Notes: generated by a model not told the origin, from the letters alone. 64,000 nt of DNA from JBDSKH01 sp035495435 (GCA_035495435.1 DATJFV010000051.1:1-64000); one strand, 5' to 3'. Positions 25,525 to 34,689 are shown, numbered from the stretch's first letter. Numbers and translations are program-made.

Positions 25525-26664
25525 TCAGGATGCCGCGGTCGCGTAGCTGACGAACGCCGCCTTGAGCATCGCGAGGGTCTCGGCGCTCGTCGAGGCGTGC
25601 GGGCTCAGCCGCACGGCACCCGCGCGCACGGTCGCCGTGATGCCGTGGTTGTGCAGCGACGCGGCGAGCACGGTGAGCCGGTCGGGTTCGGGCTGAAGTA
25701 CGACGATCCCCGCCCGCTCCGGCTCGGCACGCGGCGAGACCACCGGGATCGCGAACTCGTCGGCCAGGTCGATGATGGCGCTCACCCGTTCCGCAACGCG
25801 GGCGTTGACCGCCGGCACCCCCACCTGGGCAAGCTCCTCCAGCGCCGCCGCCAGCCTCGCCTGGGCGACCGGGTCGGGGTTGCTGATCTGGAACTTCGCC
25901 GCCGAACGCGTCGGATCCGGCACCTCGTCCATCGGGGTGCCCTCGACGTCGGTGGCGGTGAACCCCGACCACACCGGCGTCAGGTGCTCGAGCGCGCGGT
26001 CGCTGAGGGCGAGGAACGCGTTGCCCCATCCGGCTCGTGGCCACTTCTGACCGCCGGCGACGACGATGTCGGCCGCCCCGTACGGTGCATCGACGACCCC
26101 GAAGCCCTGGGTGGCATCCACCACCAGCAGGCGATCGCCGATCACCTGCGCGATCCCGTCGAGGTCGGCCAGGTAGCCGCTGCGGAAGTCGACCAGCGAC
26201 ACCGCCACGGCCACCACCGACGCGGGAAGCTCCTGACCGCGGATGCCGCCCGGCGTCACGCGCCCGGGCTCGGTGCTCATCCAGTGCGGCTGCAGCACGC
26301 CCAGCGCCTGAGCGGCGCGCGTCGCGGCGAAGGTGAGGCTCGGGAACTCGGCCGCCGACAGCGCGACACCGCCGGTGATACCGAACATGGCGTGCATCAG
26401 GCCCTGGCTGGTGTTGGGCTGGAACACCACCTGGTCGGGCCGGAAGCCGGTCAGCCGCGACACCGCCTGCTGCACCCGCTGCGACTGCACCGGCGGCATC
26501 ATCGGGTCGAGGGAGCCGAACCGCGCCCGCGCCAGCAGCGGCACGAGCGCCGCCTCCTCCTCCACGACCGCCGCACCGATCGGGCCGAAGCGGGCGAAGT
26601 CGAGGTAGCCGGGCTCCTCATCGAAACGCGCGGCGTAGTCGCCGACGTTCATCGGCCCGCTCAC
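25525..26664 (-). CDS. Class V aminotransferase-fold PLP enzyme
   Basis: The 379-residue protein has the fold of cysteine desulfurases and related class V enzymes. VVDATQGFGVVDAPYG carries the PLP-binding Asp and VAGGQKWPRAGWG the Schiff-base Lys. Substrate is unclear: it lacks an obvious catalytic Cys loop of a desulfurase, so it may be an aminotransferase or lyase. GTG 26664 overlaps the uppS stop; ATG 26652 is an alternative. Translational coupling to uppS implies co-expression but no evident shared pathway. Confidence 0.85.
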   Translation of the reverse strand: MSGPMNVGDYAARFDEEPGYLDFARFGPIGAAVVEEEAALVPLLARARFGSLDPMMPPVQSQRVQQAVSRLTGFRPDQVVFQPNTSQGLMHAMFGITGGVALSAAEFPSLTFAATRAAQALGVLQPHWMSTEPGRVTPGGIRGQELPASVVAVAVSLVDFRSGYLADLDGIAQVIGDRLLVVDATQGFGVVDAPYGAADIVVAGGQKWPRAGWGNAFLALSDRALEHLTPVWSGFTATDVEGTPMDEVPDPTRSAAKFQISNPDPVAQARLAAALEELAQVGVPAVNARVAERVSAIIDLADEFAIPVVSPRAEPERAGIVVLQPEPDRLTVLAASLHNHGITATVRAGAVRLSPHASTSAETLAMLKAAFVSYATAAS

Positions 26665-27446
26665 CGCCCCCAGCGCCGCTCGCGCGAGGCGTAGTCGCGC
26701 AGCGCGCGCAGGAAGTCGACCTCGCGCAGGTCGGGGCCCAGAGCCTCGACGAAGTAGAACTCGCTGTGCGCGCTCTGCCAGAGCATGAAGTCCGACAGCC
26801 GCTGCTCACCCGAGGTGCGGATGATGAGGTCGGGGTCGGGCTGGCCCTGCGTGTAGAGGTGGTCGCCGATGAGCTCCGGGGTGAGGATCTCGGCGAGATC
26901 GTCGATCGAGCCACCCCCCTTGCCGTGGTCGCGCACGATGCTGCGCATCGCATCCGCGATCTCTCGTCGCCCGCCGTAGCCGACCGCCAGATTGACGTGC
27001 AGGCCGGTGTTGGATGCGGTGCGGGCCTCGGCGGCGGAGAGCGCCGCGGTCAGCTCGGGCGGCAGGTTCTCGGTGGTGCCGACATGCTGAATGCGCCAGT
27101 TCGCGGCGCGGGAGAGGTCGTCGGCCAGATCGGCGATGATCTCGAACAGCTGCGCCAGTTCGTCGGGGCTGCGGCCCGTCAGGTTGTCGGCGGACAGCAG
27201 ATAGATCGTGACGACCTTGACGCCGAGTTCATCGCACCAGCCGAGGAACTCGCGCATCTTCTCGGCGCCCGCCCGGTGCCCGTGCGCCTCGGTCTCGAGC
27301 GCCCGCTCGCGGGCCCAACGGCGGTTGCCGTCGATGATCATGGCCACGTGACGCGGCCGCGGAGCGTCGGCGATCGACCGGCGCAGACGCGCCGAGTAGA
27401 GGCCATACAGAAGTCCGGTGCCCCGGGGTCCTCTGCGTTCACGCAC
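26661..27446 (-). CDS. uppS: Isoprenyl (undecaprenyl-type) diphosphate synthase
   Basis: The 261-residue cis-prenyltransferase condenses isopentenyl diphosphate units to make the polyprenyl carrier for cell-wall synthesis. Catalytic Asp is in HVAMIIDGNRRWARE; RTSGEQRLSDFMLWQSAHSE carries the diphosphate-binding residues. The N-terminal LYGLYSARLRR is typical of actinobacterial members. GTG start. Chain length of the product cannot be read from the sequence alone. Its stop overlaps the aminotransferase-like gene. Confidence 0.95.
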   Translation of the reverse strand: MRERRGPRGTGLLYGLYSARLRRSIADAPRPRHVAMIIDGNRRWARERALETEAHGHRAGAEKMREFLGWCDELGVKVVTIYLLSADNLTGRSPDELAQLFEIIADLADDLSRAANWRIQHVGTTENLPPELTAALSAAEARTASNTGLHVNLAVGYGGRREIADAMRSIVRDHGKGGGSIDDLAEILTPELIGDHLYTQGQPDPDLIIRTSGEQRLSDFMLWQSAHSEFYFVEALGPDLREVDFLRALRDYASRERRWGR

Positions 27447-27504
27447 GCGACAACGTTACCCGGCGCACAGGGAACCCCCTGGACGCAGGCCGTACTGTGG
27501 CTGC

Positions 27505-28248
27505 ATGCCTGCTGCGCGCTCACCCATCGAGGAACCGGCGGTCGGGCGCGACCGCGACCTGCCCAACATCCCGCTGCTCGACGACGCGATCGACCACGAA
27601 CCGCAGACCGAGCAGAAGCCGACCTGGCGCGGCTGGATCCACGCCGGCACCTTCCCGCTCGCGATCGTTCTCGGCGTGGTGCTGATCGTGCTGTCCGACG
27701 GGGCCGCGGCCAAGACCGCCTCGGCGATCTTCATGGCCAGCTCACTGCTGCTGTTCGGCATCTCGGCCGTGTATCACCGGTTCAACTGGAAGCCCTCGAC
27801 CAAGGCGGTGTTCCGCCGGCTCGACCACTCCAACATCTTCCTGCTCATCGCAGGCACCTACACCCCGCTCGCGATCGACGCGCTGGACTACCCGAAGAAC
27901 GCGATCCTGCTCTCCATCATCTGGGGCGGGGCGCTGCTGGGCATCCTCTCGCGCATCTTCTGGCTGAAAGCGCCGCGCTGGTCCTATGTGGTGCTGTACA
28001 TCGCACTCGGCTGGGCCGCGATGCTCTACATCGTCGACCTGGTGAACGCGAACGTCGCCACCATGGTGCTGGTGCTGATCGGCGGAGTCTCATACACCGT
28101 GGGCGCGATGTTCTACGCGTTCAAGCGCCCCAACCCGGTGCCGGGGGTGTTCGGATTCCATGAGCTGTTCCACACCTGCACGGTCATCGCGTTCCTGTGC
28201 CACTGGACCGGCATCCTGCTGATCGCGATGAACCCGGTCACCGGCTAG
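27505..28248 (+). CDS. trhA: Hemolysin III family membrane protein (TrhA)
   Basis: The 247-residue protein has a cytoplasmic N-terminus of about 45 residues and seven predicted membrane helices. Family motifs are LLFGISAVYHRFNW, RLDHSNIFLLIAGTYTPL and FHELFHTCTVIAFLCHW, whose histidines form the presumed metal site of PAQR-like proteins. Bacterial members are linked to membrane lipid homeostasis. It is divergent from uppS (58-bp gap). Its TAG is shared with the stop of the opposing 77-residue gene in a CTAG. Confidence 0.92.
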   Translation: MPAARSPIEEPAVGRDRDLPNIPLLDDAIDHEPQTEQKPTWRGWIHAGTFPLAIVLGVVLIVLSDGAAAKTASAIFMASSLLLFGISAVYHRFNWKPSTKAVFRRLDHSNIFLLIAGTYTPLAIDALDYPKNAILLSIIWGGALLGILSRIFWLKAPRWSYVVLYIALGWAAMLYIVDLVNANVATMVLVLIGGVSYTVGAMFYAFKRPNPVPGVFGFHELFHTCTVIAFLCHWTGILLIAMNPVTG

Positions 28249-28478
28249 CGGTCCTCGCCAGCTGCTTTCTCCTCGTCTGCCGCTTTCTCCTCGTCGGCGA
28301 GCTGCTGCTGCACCTGGGCGCGGTAGTTCACGCGGCGGATGCGGCGCACCATGTCGATGATCAGCAGGATCACCGCGATGATCACCGCGATGGTGAGCAC
28401 GAAACCCCAGATGCCCGGGCCGACCGAGTTCGGGTCGAAACCGGGCGTGGGGGTCGGCGTCGGGATCGCGGTCAGCAC
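28245..28478 (-). CDS. Small single-pass membrane protein
   Basis: The 77-residue protein has a Pro/Thr-rich exterior N-terminus (PTPTPTPGFDPNS), one membrane helix about residues 24-44 (IWGFVLTIAVIIAVILLIIDM), a basic stop-transfer (RRIRRVNYR) and an acidic tail with a duplicated EEKAADEEKAAGE. Function is not recognised. The start lies only 17 bp from the divergent DUF4307 gene, and the stop overlaps trhA's stop. Confidence 0.75.
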   Translation of the reverse strand: MLTAIPTPTPTPGFDPNSVGPGIWGFVLTIAVIIAVILLIIDMVRRIRRVNYRAQVQQQLADEEKAADEEKAAGEDR

Positions 28479-28495
28479 GATGACAGACTATCCGG

Positions 28496-28894
28496 GTGAG
28501 CAGCACGCGCCTCGAGGACCGGTACGGGCGCACGCCCGAGCGGCGTCGGCGCACCCGGCTGATCGCGATCCTCGCCGCCGCCGGCGTGGTGGTCGTGGTG
28601 GTCGCCTGGGTGCTGTGGGTGGGTCTCTTCGGGCCCGCAGCATCGCTCGGGTCACGCGATCTGGGCTACGTCGTGCAGGGCGACGACGCGATCGAGGTGC
28701 GCTACGAGGTGACGATGGATGCCGGGGACACCGCCTCCTGCGCACTGCAGGCGCTGAACTCCGATTTCGGCATCGTCGGCTGGAAAGTGGTCGACGTCCC
28801 CGCCTCGGATCAGGGCACACGGCAGTTCCAGCAGACGCTGGTGACCTCCGAAGAGGCTGTCACCGGCTTGATCTACCGTTGCTGGCTGACCTAG
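28496..28894 (+). CDS. DUF4307 family membrane protein
   Basis: The 132-residue protein begins with RLEDRYGR, the typical DUF4307 opening, followed by a basic stretch, one membrane helix (LIAILAAAGVVVVVVAWVLWV) and an exported domain containing two cysteines. The family is actinobacterial, usually next to greA as here, and uncharacterised. A GTG start at 28496 is used. A strong terminator hairpin follows at 28909. Confidence 0.88.
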   Translation: MSSTRLEDRYGRTPERRRRTRLIAILAAAGVVVVVVAWVLWVGLFGPAASLGSRDLGYVVQGDDAIEVRYEVTMDAGDTASCALQALNSDFGIVGWKVVDVPASDQGTRQFQQTLVTSEEAVTGLIYRCWLT

Positions 28895-28908
28895 GCTTCT
28901 CTGTCAAC

Positions 28909-28931
28909 GAGACCGGCCACCGGCCGGTCTC
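28909..28931 (+). terminator. Intrinsic terminator between DUF4307 gene and greA
   Basis: Bases 28909-28918 pair perfectly with 28922-28931 (10 bp, loop ACC), followed by the pyrimidine-rich TTCCGTTTG. It ends 22 bp before the greA start, so it either terminates the upstream transcript or sits in the greA leader as an attenuator. Confidence 0.75.
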
Positions 28932-28953
28932 TTCCGTTTGTATTGGAGTACCC

Positions 28954-29445
28954 ATGTCCGACGCACCTGCCACCACCTGGCTGACGCAGGAGTCCTACGA
29001 CCGCCTGAGCGCCGAGCTCGAGGAGCTGAGCGGTCCCGCGCGCGCCGACATCGCCAAGAAGATCGAGGCGGCCCGCGAAGAGGGCGACCTGAAAGAGAAC
29101 GGCGGCTACCATGCCGCCAAAGACGAGCAGGGCAAGATCGAGGCCCGCATTCGCCAGCTCACCGAGCTGCTGCGCACCGCCACCGTCGGTGAGGCGCCCG
29201 AGAGCCACGGCGTGGTCGAGGTGGGCACCGTGGTGACCGCCAAGATCGCCGGCGACACGAGCGTCTTCCTGCTCGGCAGCCGCGAGATCGCCGACGACGC
29301 CAGCGACATCGACGTCTACCCGGCCACCAGCCCGCTCGGCCAAGCCATCCTCGGCCTCAAGGTCGGCGAGTCGGCCAGCTACACCGCCCCCTCGGGCAAA
29401 GAGATCTCCGTCGAGATCACCCAGGTCGACACCTACCGCGGATAA
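28954..29445 (+). CDS. greA: Transcription elongation factor GreA
   Basis: The 163-residue factor stimulates RNA polymerase's own cleavage of backtracked transcripts. The N-terminal coiled coil (residues 8-78) carries the acidic tip in EEGDLKENGGYHAAKDEQGK; the C-terminal FKBP-like domain ends in SPLGQAILGLKVGESASYTAP. ATG 28954 with TTGGAG upstream gives the normal length. It converges on ilvA with a 6-bp gap. Confidence 0.97.
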   Translation: MSDAPATTWLTQESYDRLSAELEELSGPARADIAKKIEAAREEGDLKENGGYHAAKDEQGKIEARIRQLTELLRTATVGEAPESHGVVEVGTVVTAKIAGDTSVFLLGSREIADDASDIDVYPATSPLGQAILGLKVGESASYTAPSGKEISVEITQVDTYRG

Positions 29446-29451
29446 CCGCGT

Positions 29452-30762
29452 CTAGAAGTCCACGCGGGGCCGATACCCGGCATCCCGGAGCTTGCCGAGC
29501 ACCAGCTCGGCGTGCTCCGGGCCACGGGTCTCGATGTGCAGCTCCAACTCCACCTCGCTGATCTGCAGGCCGCCGCCGTGCCGGGTGTGCAACACCTCGA
29601 CGACGTTGGCGTTCGCCTCGGCGACCAGTTCGGCCGTGCGGGCGAGCTGACCCGGCCGGTCGGGCAGCGGGATGCGGATGCGCAGGTAGCGCTCCGAGGC
29701 GATCAGACCGCGGCTGATGACGCGTTCCATCACCATCGGATCGATGTTGCCCCCGGAGAGGATGATCACCGTCGGACCGGTCACCGCATAGGCGCCCACG
29801 AGTGCCGCGGCGACCCCGACGGCGCCGGCGGGCTCGACAACCAGCTTGGCGCGTTCGAGTAGGACGACGAGCGCGCGGGCGATCACATCGTCGGCGACGG
29901 TGACCACCTCATCCACCGTGTCGCGGATGATGTCGAAGTTGAGCGCGCCCGGGCGCCCGACCAGGATGCCGTCGGCGATCGTCGGGGCCGTGGCGATCGC
30001 GATCGGCTCCCCCGCGGCGAGAGACGGCGGATACGACGCGGCGTTGTCTGCCTGAACGCCGATGATGCGTACGTGGCGGCCGAGCTCCGGCTCGAGCTGG
30101 GCGAACGTTGTCGCGATGCCCGAGATCAGGCCTCCCCCGCCGATCGGCACCACCACATTCTCGACCTCCGGAAACTGCTCGAGGATCTCGAGAGCCAGCG
30201 TGCCCTGACCGGCCACCACATCCGGATGGTCGAACGGCGGGATGATGATGGCGCCGGTGCGCTCGGCGAACTCGGCCGCGGCACGCAGGGTCTCGTCGAC
30301 GACGTGCCCGTGCAGCACCACCTCGGCGCCATAGTTGCGGGTGGCCTGCAGTTTGGGCAGCGCAACACCCACCGGCATGAAGATGGTGGCGGCGATGCCG
30401 AGCTCGCGCGCCGCGAGCGCCACACCCTGGGCATGGTTGCCCGCCGAGGCCGCCACGACACCGCGCGCCTTCTGCTCGGGGCTCAGCTGCGACAGCAGGT
30501 TGTAGGCGCCGCGGATCTTGTACGAGCCGGTGCGCTGCAGGTTCTCGGCCTTCAGGCGCACGTCGACGCCGAGCAGTTCGCGCAGGTAGCGCGAGGTCTC
30601 CATCGGGGTGACATCGACCACCGCCGAGACGCGCGTCCGCGCCTCGCGGATCTCGGCGAGGCTCGGGCCCGGGAGGGAGCGGGCGGCGGGCTCAGTCGAC
30701 ACGGGCTCAGTCGACACGGGCTCAGCGGACACGGGCTCAGTGGACACGGGCTCAGCGGACAC
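29452..30762 (-). CDS. ilvA: Threonine ammonia-lyase with ACT-like domain
   Basis: The 436-residue PLP enzyme deaminates threonine to 2-oxobutyrate for isoleucine synthesis or catabolism. The Schiff-base Lys is in RTGSYKIRGAYN, the phosphate-binding loop in PIGGGGLISG, and the C-terminal ACT-type regulatory part starts at LRIRIPLPDRPGQLARTAEL. The N-terminus is odd: five 15-bp repeats encode PVSTE/PVSAE, each repeat begins with an in-frame GTG, and no clear ribosome-binding site precedes any of them. The outermost GTG overlaps the end of the upstream permease gene by 11 bp. Actual initiation could be at 30762, 30747, 30732, 30717 or 30702. Confidence 0.93.
   Translation of the reverse strand: MSAEPVSTEPVSAEPVSTEPVSTEPAARSLPGPSLAEIREARTRVSAVVDVTPMETSRYLRELLGVDVRLKAENLQRTGSYKIRGAYNLLSQLSPEQKARGVVAASAGNHAQGVALAARELGIAATIFMPVGVALPKLQATRNYGAEVVLHGHVVDETLRAAAEFAERTGAIIIPPFDHPDVVAGQGTLALEILEQFPEVENVVVPIGGGGLISGIATTFAQLEPELGRHVRIIGVQADNAASYPPSLAAGEPIAIATAPTIADGILVGRPGALNFDIIRDTVDEVVTVADDVIARALVVLLERAKLVVEPAGAVGVAAALVGAYAVTGPTVIILSGGNIDPMVMERVISRGLIASERYLRIRIPLPDRPGQLARTAELVAEANANVVEVLHTRHGGGLQISEVELELHIETRGPEHAELVLGKLRDAGYRPRVDF
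30688..30762 (-). repeat. Five 15-bp tandem repeats at the ilvA start
   Basis: Units run 30688-30702, 30703-30717, 30718-30732, 30733-30747 and 30748-30762 and differ only at two positions (tc, cg or tg in GGGCTCAG-NN-GACAC). Read on the minus strand each begins with GTG. The outermost unit also contains the TGA stop (30752-30754) of the AI-2E-type permease gene. Confidence 0.92.
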
Positions 30763-31939
30763 GGGACGCCCGCGCCTTCGTCGGAGGAATCAGGTCGGCG
30801 ACGCTCGGATGCGGGTGCGTGCGCCACTCGCCACGGGCGATGTAGCCGATCATGACGTTGAGCACCGCGATGAACGGAACCGCGAACAGAGCACCCGGAA
30901 TGCCGCCGATGAAGCCGCCGGTGGCGACTCCGAGCACGACCGCGACCGGGTGCACCTTGATCGCCGTCCCGATGATCAGGGGCTGCAGCACATGGCCCTC
31001 GAGCTGCTGCACCAGGATGACGATGCCGAGCATGATGATCGCCGGAATCGGTCCGAGATACACCAGCGCGACGAACACCGCGAAGACCCCGGTGACGACC
31101 GCCCCCACGACCGGGATGAACGAGGCCAGGAAGACGGCGATCGCGATCGGGATGACGAGCGGGAAGCCGCCATAGAACAGGCCCAGGATGAACGCGCCGA
31201 GACCGATGCCGACCGCGTCGATGAAGGCCACCAGCAGCTGGACCTGGACGAACGCCTTCAGCGTCACCCACCCGGCCTCCGCCGCGCCGACGACCGCCGC
31301 GCGCGAGCGCGCCGGGAAGAGCCGCGCGACCCAGGAGAACATGCCGCGGCCGTCGATCAGGATGAAGAGCGTCGTGAACAACGCGATCAGTGCCCCGGCG
31401 AGGACGTGGAGCAGAGAGGTGCCGACAGTGAGAGCACCCGACAGCAGTGTCGACGAACTGGCGTTCAGCGCATCGAGCCCCTGCTGCACGTAGGCGTCGA
31501 TGTCGGCGTGGCTGAGGCTGAACGGCGGCCCGCTCAACCAGGTCACGAAGTCGTCGTACTTGGTCACCGTCTGCGACTGCAGCTCGGGGAACCCACGGCG
31601 CACGAAGATCACGACCACGGTGATGAGTCCCGCGATCACGACCAGGAGGCCCACCTCGCACACCGCGACCGCCAGACCCCGTGGCCAGCGATGCGCCACC
31701 AGCCAGTTCTTCAGCGGCACCAGCAGCGCCGCGAGCAGGATCGCGACGAACACCGGCACGGTGACATCGCGCAGCAGCGCCACCAGCAACCCGACGAGCG
31801 CGATCAGCGCCGCGACCACCAGGATGCGCCACGACCAGGCAGCGGCCACGCGCATGCCGGGAGCGACCCGGTCATCCACCTCGGCGGCGGACAGGCTCAC
31901 GGATGTGTCGGGGGACGGCTTCTTGGGGCGCAGCGCCAT
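30752..31939 (-). CDS. AI-2E family transporter (UPF0118 permease)
   Basis: The 395-residue protein has about eight membrane helices in the family pattern: two near the N-terminus, a soluble stretch (FPELQSQTVTKYDDFVTWL), and a C-terminal bundle containing LFYGGFPLVIPIAIAVFLASFIPVVG and GHVLQPLIIGTAIKVHPV. Members export autoinducer-2, or act as Na+/H+ antiporters, so the substrate is open. ATG 31939 gives the normal length. Its end overlaps the ilvA start. Confidence 0.9.
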   Translation of the reverse strand: MALRPKKPSPDTSVSLSAAEVDDRVAPGMRVAAAWSWRILVVAALIALVGLLVALLRDVTVPVFVAILLAALLVPLKNWLVAHRWPRGLAVAVCEVGLLVVIAGLITVVVIFVRRGFPELQSQTVTKYDDFVTWLSGPPFSLSHADIDAYVQQGLDALNASSSTLLSGALTVGTSLLHVLAGALIALFTTLFILIDGRGMFSWVARLFPARSRAAVVGAAEAGWVTLKAFVQVQLLVAFIDAVGIGLGAFILGLFYGGFPLVIPIAIAVFLASFIPVVGAVVTGVFAVFVALVYLGPIPAIIMLGIVILVQQLEGHVLQPLIIGTAIKVHPVAVVLGVATGGFIGGIPGALFAVPFIAVLNVMIGYIARGEWRTHPHPSVADLIPPTKARASRVR

Positions 31940-32026
31940 GCAGGCAAGTCTAGGCAGCGGCGGATGCAGGCGACGCCGCGACGGGGGCGCCCACCGGGTG
32001 TCCGGGGTCGTCATTACGCTCGAGCG

Positions 32027-33241
32027 GTGGACTCTCTGTCGGCTGCGACCGCACGCCGGGTGGCGCTCGCGGCGCAGGGCTTCGGGCGGCCGCGTCCCGG
32101 CGCCGACGGGGGCACAGTCGGCACCCGGCACCTCAACCTCGCGCTGCGGCGACTGCAGGTGCTGCAACTCGACTCCGTCAACGTGCTCGAGCGCAGCCAC
32201 TACCTGCCGCTGCTCGCCCGGCTCGGCCCCTACGACAAGACCCTGCTCGACCGGCTCACGTTCCGGCGGCGCGGGCCCTACCTCGAGTACTGGGCGCACG
32301 AAGCGGCCCTGATCCCCGTCGAGGACTGGGCGCTGTTCCGGTTCCGCATGCAGTTCTGGCGCGACTGGATGGAGGCCAAGACGCCCGACTGGTTCCAGGC
32401 CCACGACGCCACCCTGACGCGCCTCAAAGCCGAACTGGCGGCGCGCGGACCGCTTCCCGCGTCGGCGTTCGAGCGGGAGGCCGAGCGGGCCCGCGGCCCC
32501 TGGTGGGACTGGGATGAGGTCAAACGCGGGCTCGAGCGACTGTTCCGGGTGGGCGAACTGGTGTCGGCGGGCCGCACGGGCTTCGAGCGCGTCTACGCGC
32601 TGCCCGAGCAGGTGCTTCCGGCGGAGGTGCTCGAGCGGGAGGTGCCCGAGGAGGAGGCGAAGTACGAGCTGATGCGCCGCTCGGCGATCGCCCACGGCAT
32701 CGGCACCCTGAACGACCTGGCCGACTATTTCCGCATCAAGCCCACCCGTGCCCGCGCGGCGCTCGAGCGACTCCTCGACGAGGGCGAGGTGCGCCCGGTG
32801 ACAGTGCCGGGATGGGGGAAGCCGGCGTACCTGCACAAAAACGCCCGCATCCCGCGACGCATCGAGGCGGCGGCGCTGCTGTCACCCTTCGACCCGGTCG
32901 TCTGGGAACGCGACCGGGCGCTGCGCATGTTCGGGTTCCACTATCGCATCGAGATCTACACACCGGCGCACAAGCGCGTGTACGGGTACTACACCCTGCC
33001 CCTGCTCATCGACGACCAGCTGGTCGGCCGCATCGACCTGAAGAACGACCGCCAGGCCCGCGTGCTGCGCGTGCAGTCGGCGTGGCGCGAGGCGGCGCAC
33101 ACTGTCGACGTGTCACGCGTCGTGCCGGTTCTTCACGAGATCGCCGGATGGCAGGGCTGCGAGTCGATCGAGGTGGTCGATCGCGGGGACCTCGCCCGCG
33201 AACTGGCCTCCGAGCTCGGTCAGGGCTTGTCGGGCCAGTAA
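32027..33241 (+). CDS. YcaQ-like winged-helix DNA glycosylase
   Basis: The 404-residue protein resembles the YcaQ/AlkX family (PF06224, HTH_42) that unhooks DNA interstrand crosslinks. Visible family features are LQVLQLDSVNVLERSHYLPLLARLG near the N-terminus, YLEYWAHEAALIP, the winged-helix part DLADYFRIKPTRARAALERLL, and LLSPFDPVVWERDRALRMFGF. The catalytic QxD-type motif is present as QLDS. GTG 32027 starts MDSLSAATARR. It is divergent from the permease across 87 bp. The 3' end overlaps the convergent secreted-protein gene by 22 bp. Confidence 0.85.
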   Translation: MDSLSAATARRVALAAQGFGRPRPGADGGTVGTRHLNLALRRLQVLQLDSVNVLERSHYLPLLARLGPYDKTLLDRLTFRRRGPYLEYWAHEAALIPVEDWALFRFRMQFWRDWMEAKTPDWFQAHDATLTRLKAELAARGPLPASAFEREAERARGPWWDWDEVKRGLERLFRVGELVSAGRTGFERVYALPEQVLPAEVLEREVPEEEAKYELMRRSAIAHGIGTLNDLADYFRIKPTRARAALERLLDEGEVRPVTVPGWGKPAYLHKNARIPRRIEAAALLSPFDPVVWERDRALRMFGFHYRIEIYTPAHKRVYGYYTLPLLIDDQLVGRIDLKNDRQARVLRVQSAWREAAHTVDVSRVVPVLHEIAGWQGCESIEVVDRGDLARELASELGQGLSGQ

Positions 33242-34602
33242 CCCGTCGGATCGTCGGCGTTCGGATTCGGCGGTACGGTTCCGCCGAGCTGCGCCATCTC
33301 GGCCAGCTCGCCGTTGTACTCCGGCTGGGCAATGTTGAACCGCGGGTTCGGGGTCGCCGACAGCACCACGACGCCGTCGCCGGAGTAGTTCGAGTAGATG
33401 TCGCGCGTCGGGACCTGCGGCGGGTTGTCGGTCAGGATTCCACTGTCGGGGCCCGGAGTGCGCACCGCATCGATGCGCGCCATCACCCTGTTGTAGTCAT
33501 CCGCCGTGAGCGGCCCGAAGGTCACATAGTCCGGGTCGGACATGCCGTCGCTGCAGTCCTTGGTCTGGCACTTCTCCGTCTTCTTCTGCGGCTCGACCGG
33601 GGTCACCGTGCCATCGGAGTTCGTCGTCGACCCCGACGTCTCGGTCGTCTTCGTTCCCGTCTTGGGGTCGGTCGTGACCTTCGTGGTCTGCGACACCGCC
33701 CCGGTGATGCGGCCGTCCTTGCTGTAGCCCGTCGTCGTCGTCGTGGTGGTCGTCGTGGTCTTGCCGGTCTTGGGGTCCTTGTCGCTGCTGGATGTGGTGA
33801 CCGTCTGGCTGACGGTGTTGCCCATCCGGTCGCTGCTGGTCGTCACCGACTTCGTCTGCGTCGACGTCGAGGTCTTGCGCCCCTCGAGGCTGGTGCCGTC
33901 GTGCGACCCGTCGGGGTAATAGGTGCTCGTGCCGCTGGACAGGCGGGTGATGCCGTTCTCGGTCGAGACCCGCGTCTGCCCGACCGTGGTCTCACCCCCG
34001 GACTTGCCGTTGTTCGCCCCCCACCCGGCGATATTCGGGAAGGTGAACGACGTCGAGCTCGTCGAGTCCATCACCTGCTGCATGTAGGTGAACTGCGCCG
34101 CGTCCGACCCCTCGGGCAACGCGTTTCCCGACCCGGGCAAGGTGATTCCGAGGCCGCTCAGGATGCCGGTGAAGCCGTTCTTGCCGAGGTCGCCCAGCAG
34201 GTGCGGCGCGTTCGTCGTGCCCCACGACGCCGTGGGCAGATCCATCAGGCCGACGGCGGTCGCGAGGGCCGAGAAGTCGGTCGTCATCTGCGGCAGCACG
34301 ACCAGCTCGGTGAGGTGACTCTCGAAGGACGGCAGTTCACGCATCAGGGCCGCATCGATCAGCTTCTGGCCGGCGGGGAAACTCGCCGCGTCACGCGGGT
34401 CGGTGCCCAAGAAGTCCTCGTCGAGGTCGGTGACCCCGTCGCCGTCGGTGTCGCTCTGCTGCTCCACCACCCGCAGACACACACGGTGGTCGCATGAGGC
34501 CGGCTTGCGGCCGTCGTCAGCGGATGCGGTGGATGCGGGGACTGCGGCGGCAACACCGGTGAGGAGCAAGAGCGCGACCGTGGCGATAGGCAGAGACTTC
34601 AC
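33220..34602 (-). CDS. Thr-rich secreted protein with calcium-loop-like repeat
   Basis: The 460-residue protein has a signal peptide (LPIATVALLLLTGVAAAVPASTASA), then DTDGDGVTDLDEDFLGTDP near residues 50-68, which matches thrombospondin type-3/EF-like calcium loops. A central low-complexity region of over 100 residues has Thr runs, including ten consecutive Thr, with DPKTGKTT and DPKTGTKTT echoes. The C-terminal 90 residues are ordinary (YVTFGPLTADDYNRVMARIDAV). There is no sortase motif or membrane anchor. Function is not recognised; a surface or matrix role is only a guess. GTG start. Confidence 0.75.
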   Translation of the reverse strand: MKSLPIATVALLLLTGVAAAVPASTASADDGRKPASCDHRVCLRVVEQQSDTDGDGVTDLDEDFLGTDPRDAASFPAGQKLIDAALMRELPSFESHLTELVVLPQMTTDFSALATAVGLMDLPTASWGTTNAPHLLGDLGKNGFTGILSGLGITLPGSGNALPEGSDAAQFTYMQQVMDSTSSTSFTFPNIAGWGANNGKSGGETTVGQTRVSTENGITRLSSGTSTYYPDGSHDGTSLEGRKTSTSTQTKSVTTSSDRMGNTVSQTVTTSSSDKDPKTGKTTTTTTTTTTGYSKDGRITGAVSQTTKVTTDPKTGTKTTETSGSTTNSDGTVTPVEPQKKTEKCQTKDCSDGMSDPDYVTFGPLTADDYNRVMARIDAVRTPGPDSGILTDNPPQVPTRDIYSNYSGDGVVVLSATPNPRFNIAQPEYNGELAEMAQLGGTVPPNPNADDPTGYWPDKP

Positions 34603-34689
34603 ATCCGGACGCTAAGCGCGCACCCACCGGGCGACAAGGTCGAAACGGGGGTTAAGCCGGTGTGACGCGGGGATGAGGTCGCCCGAGCC

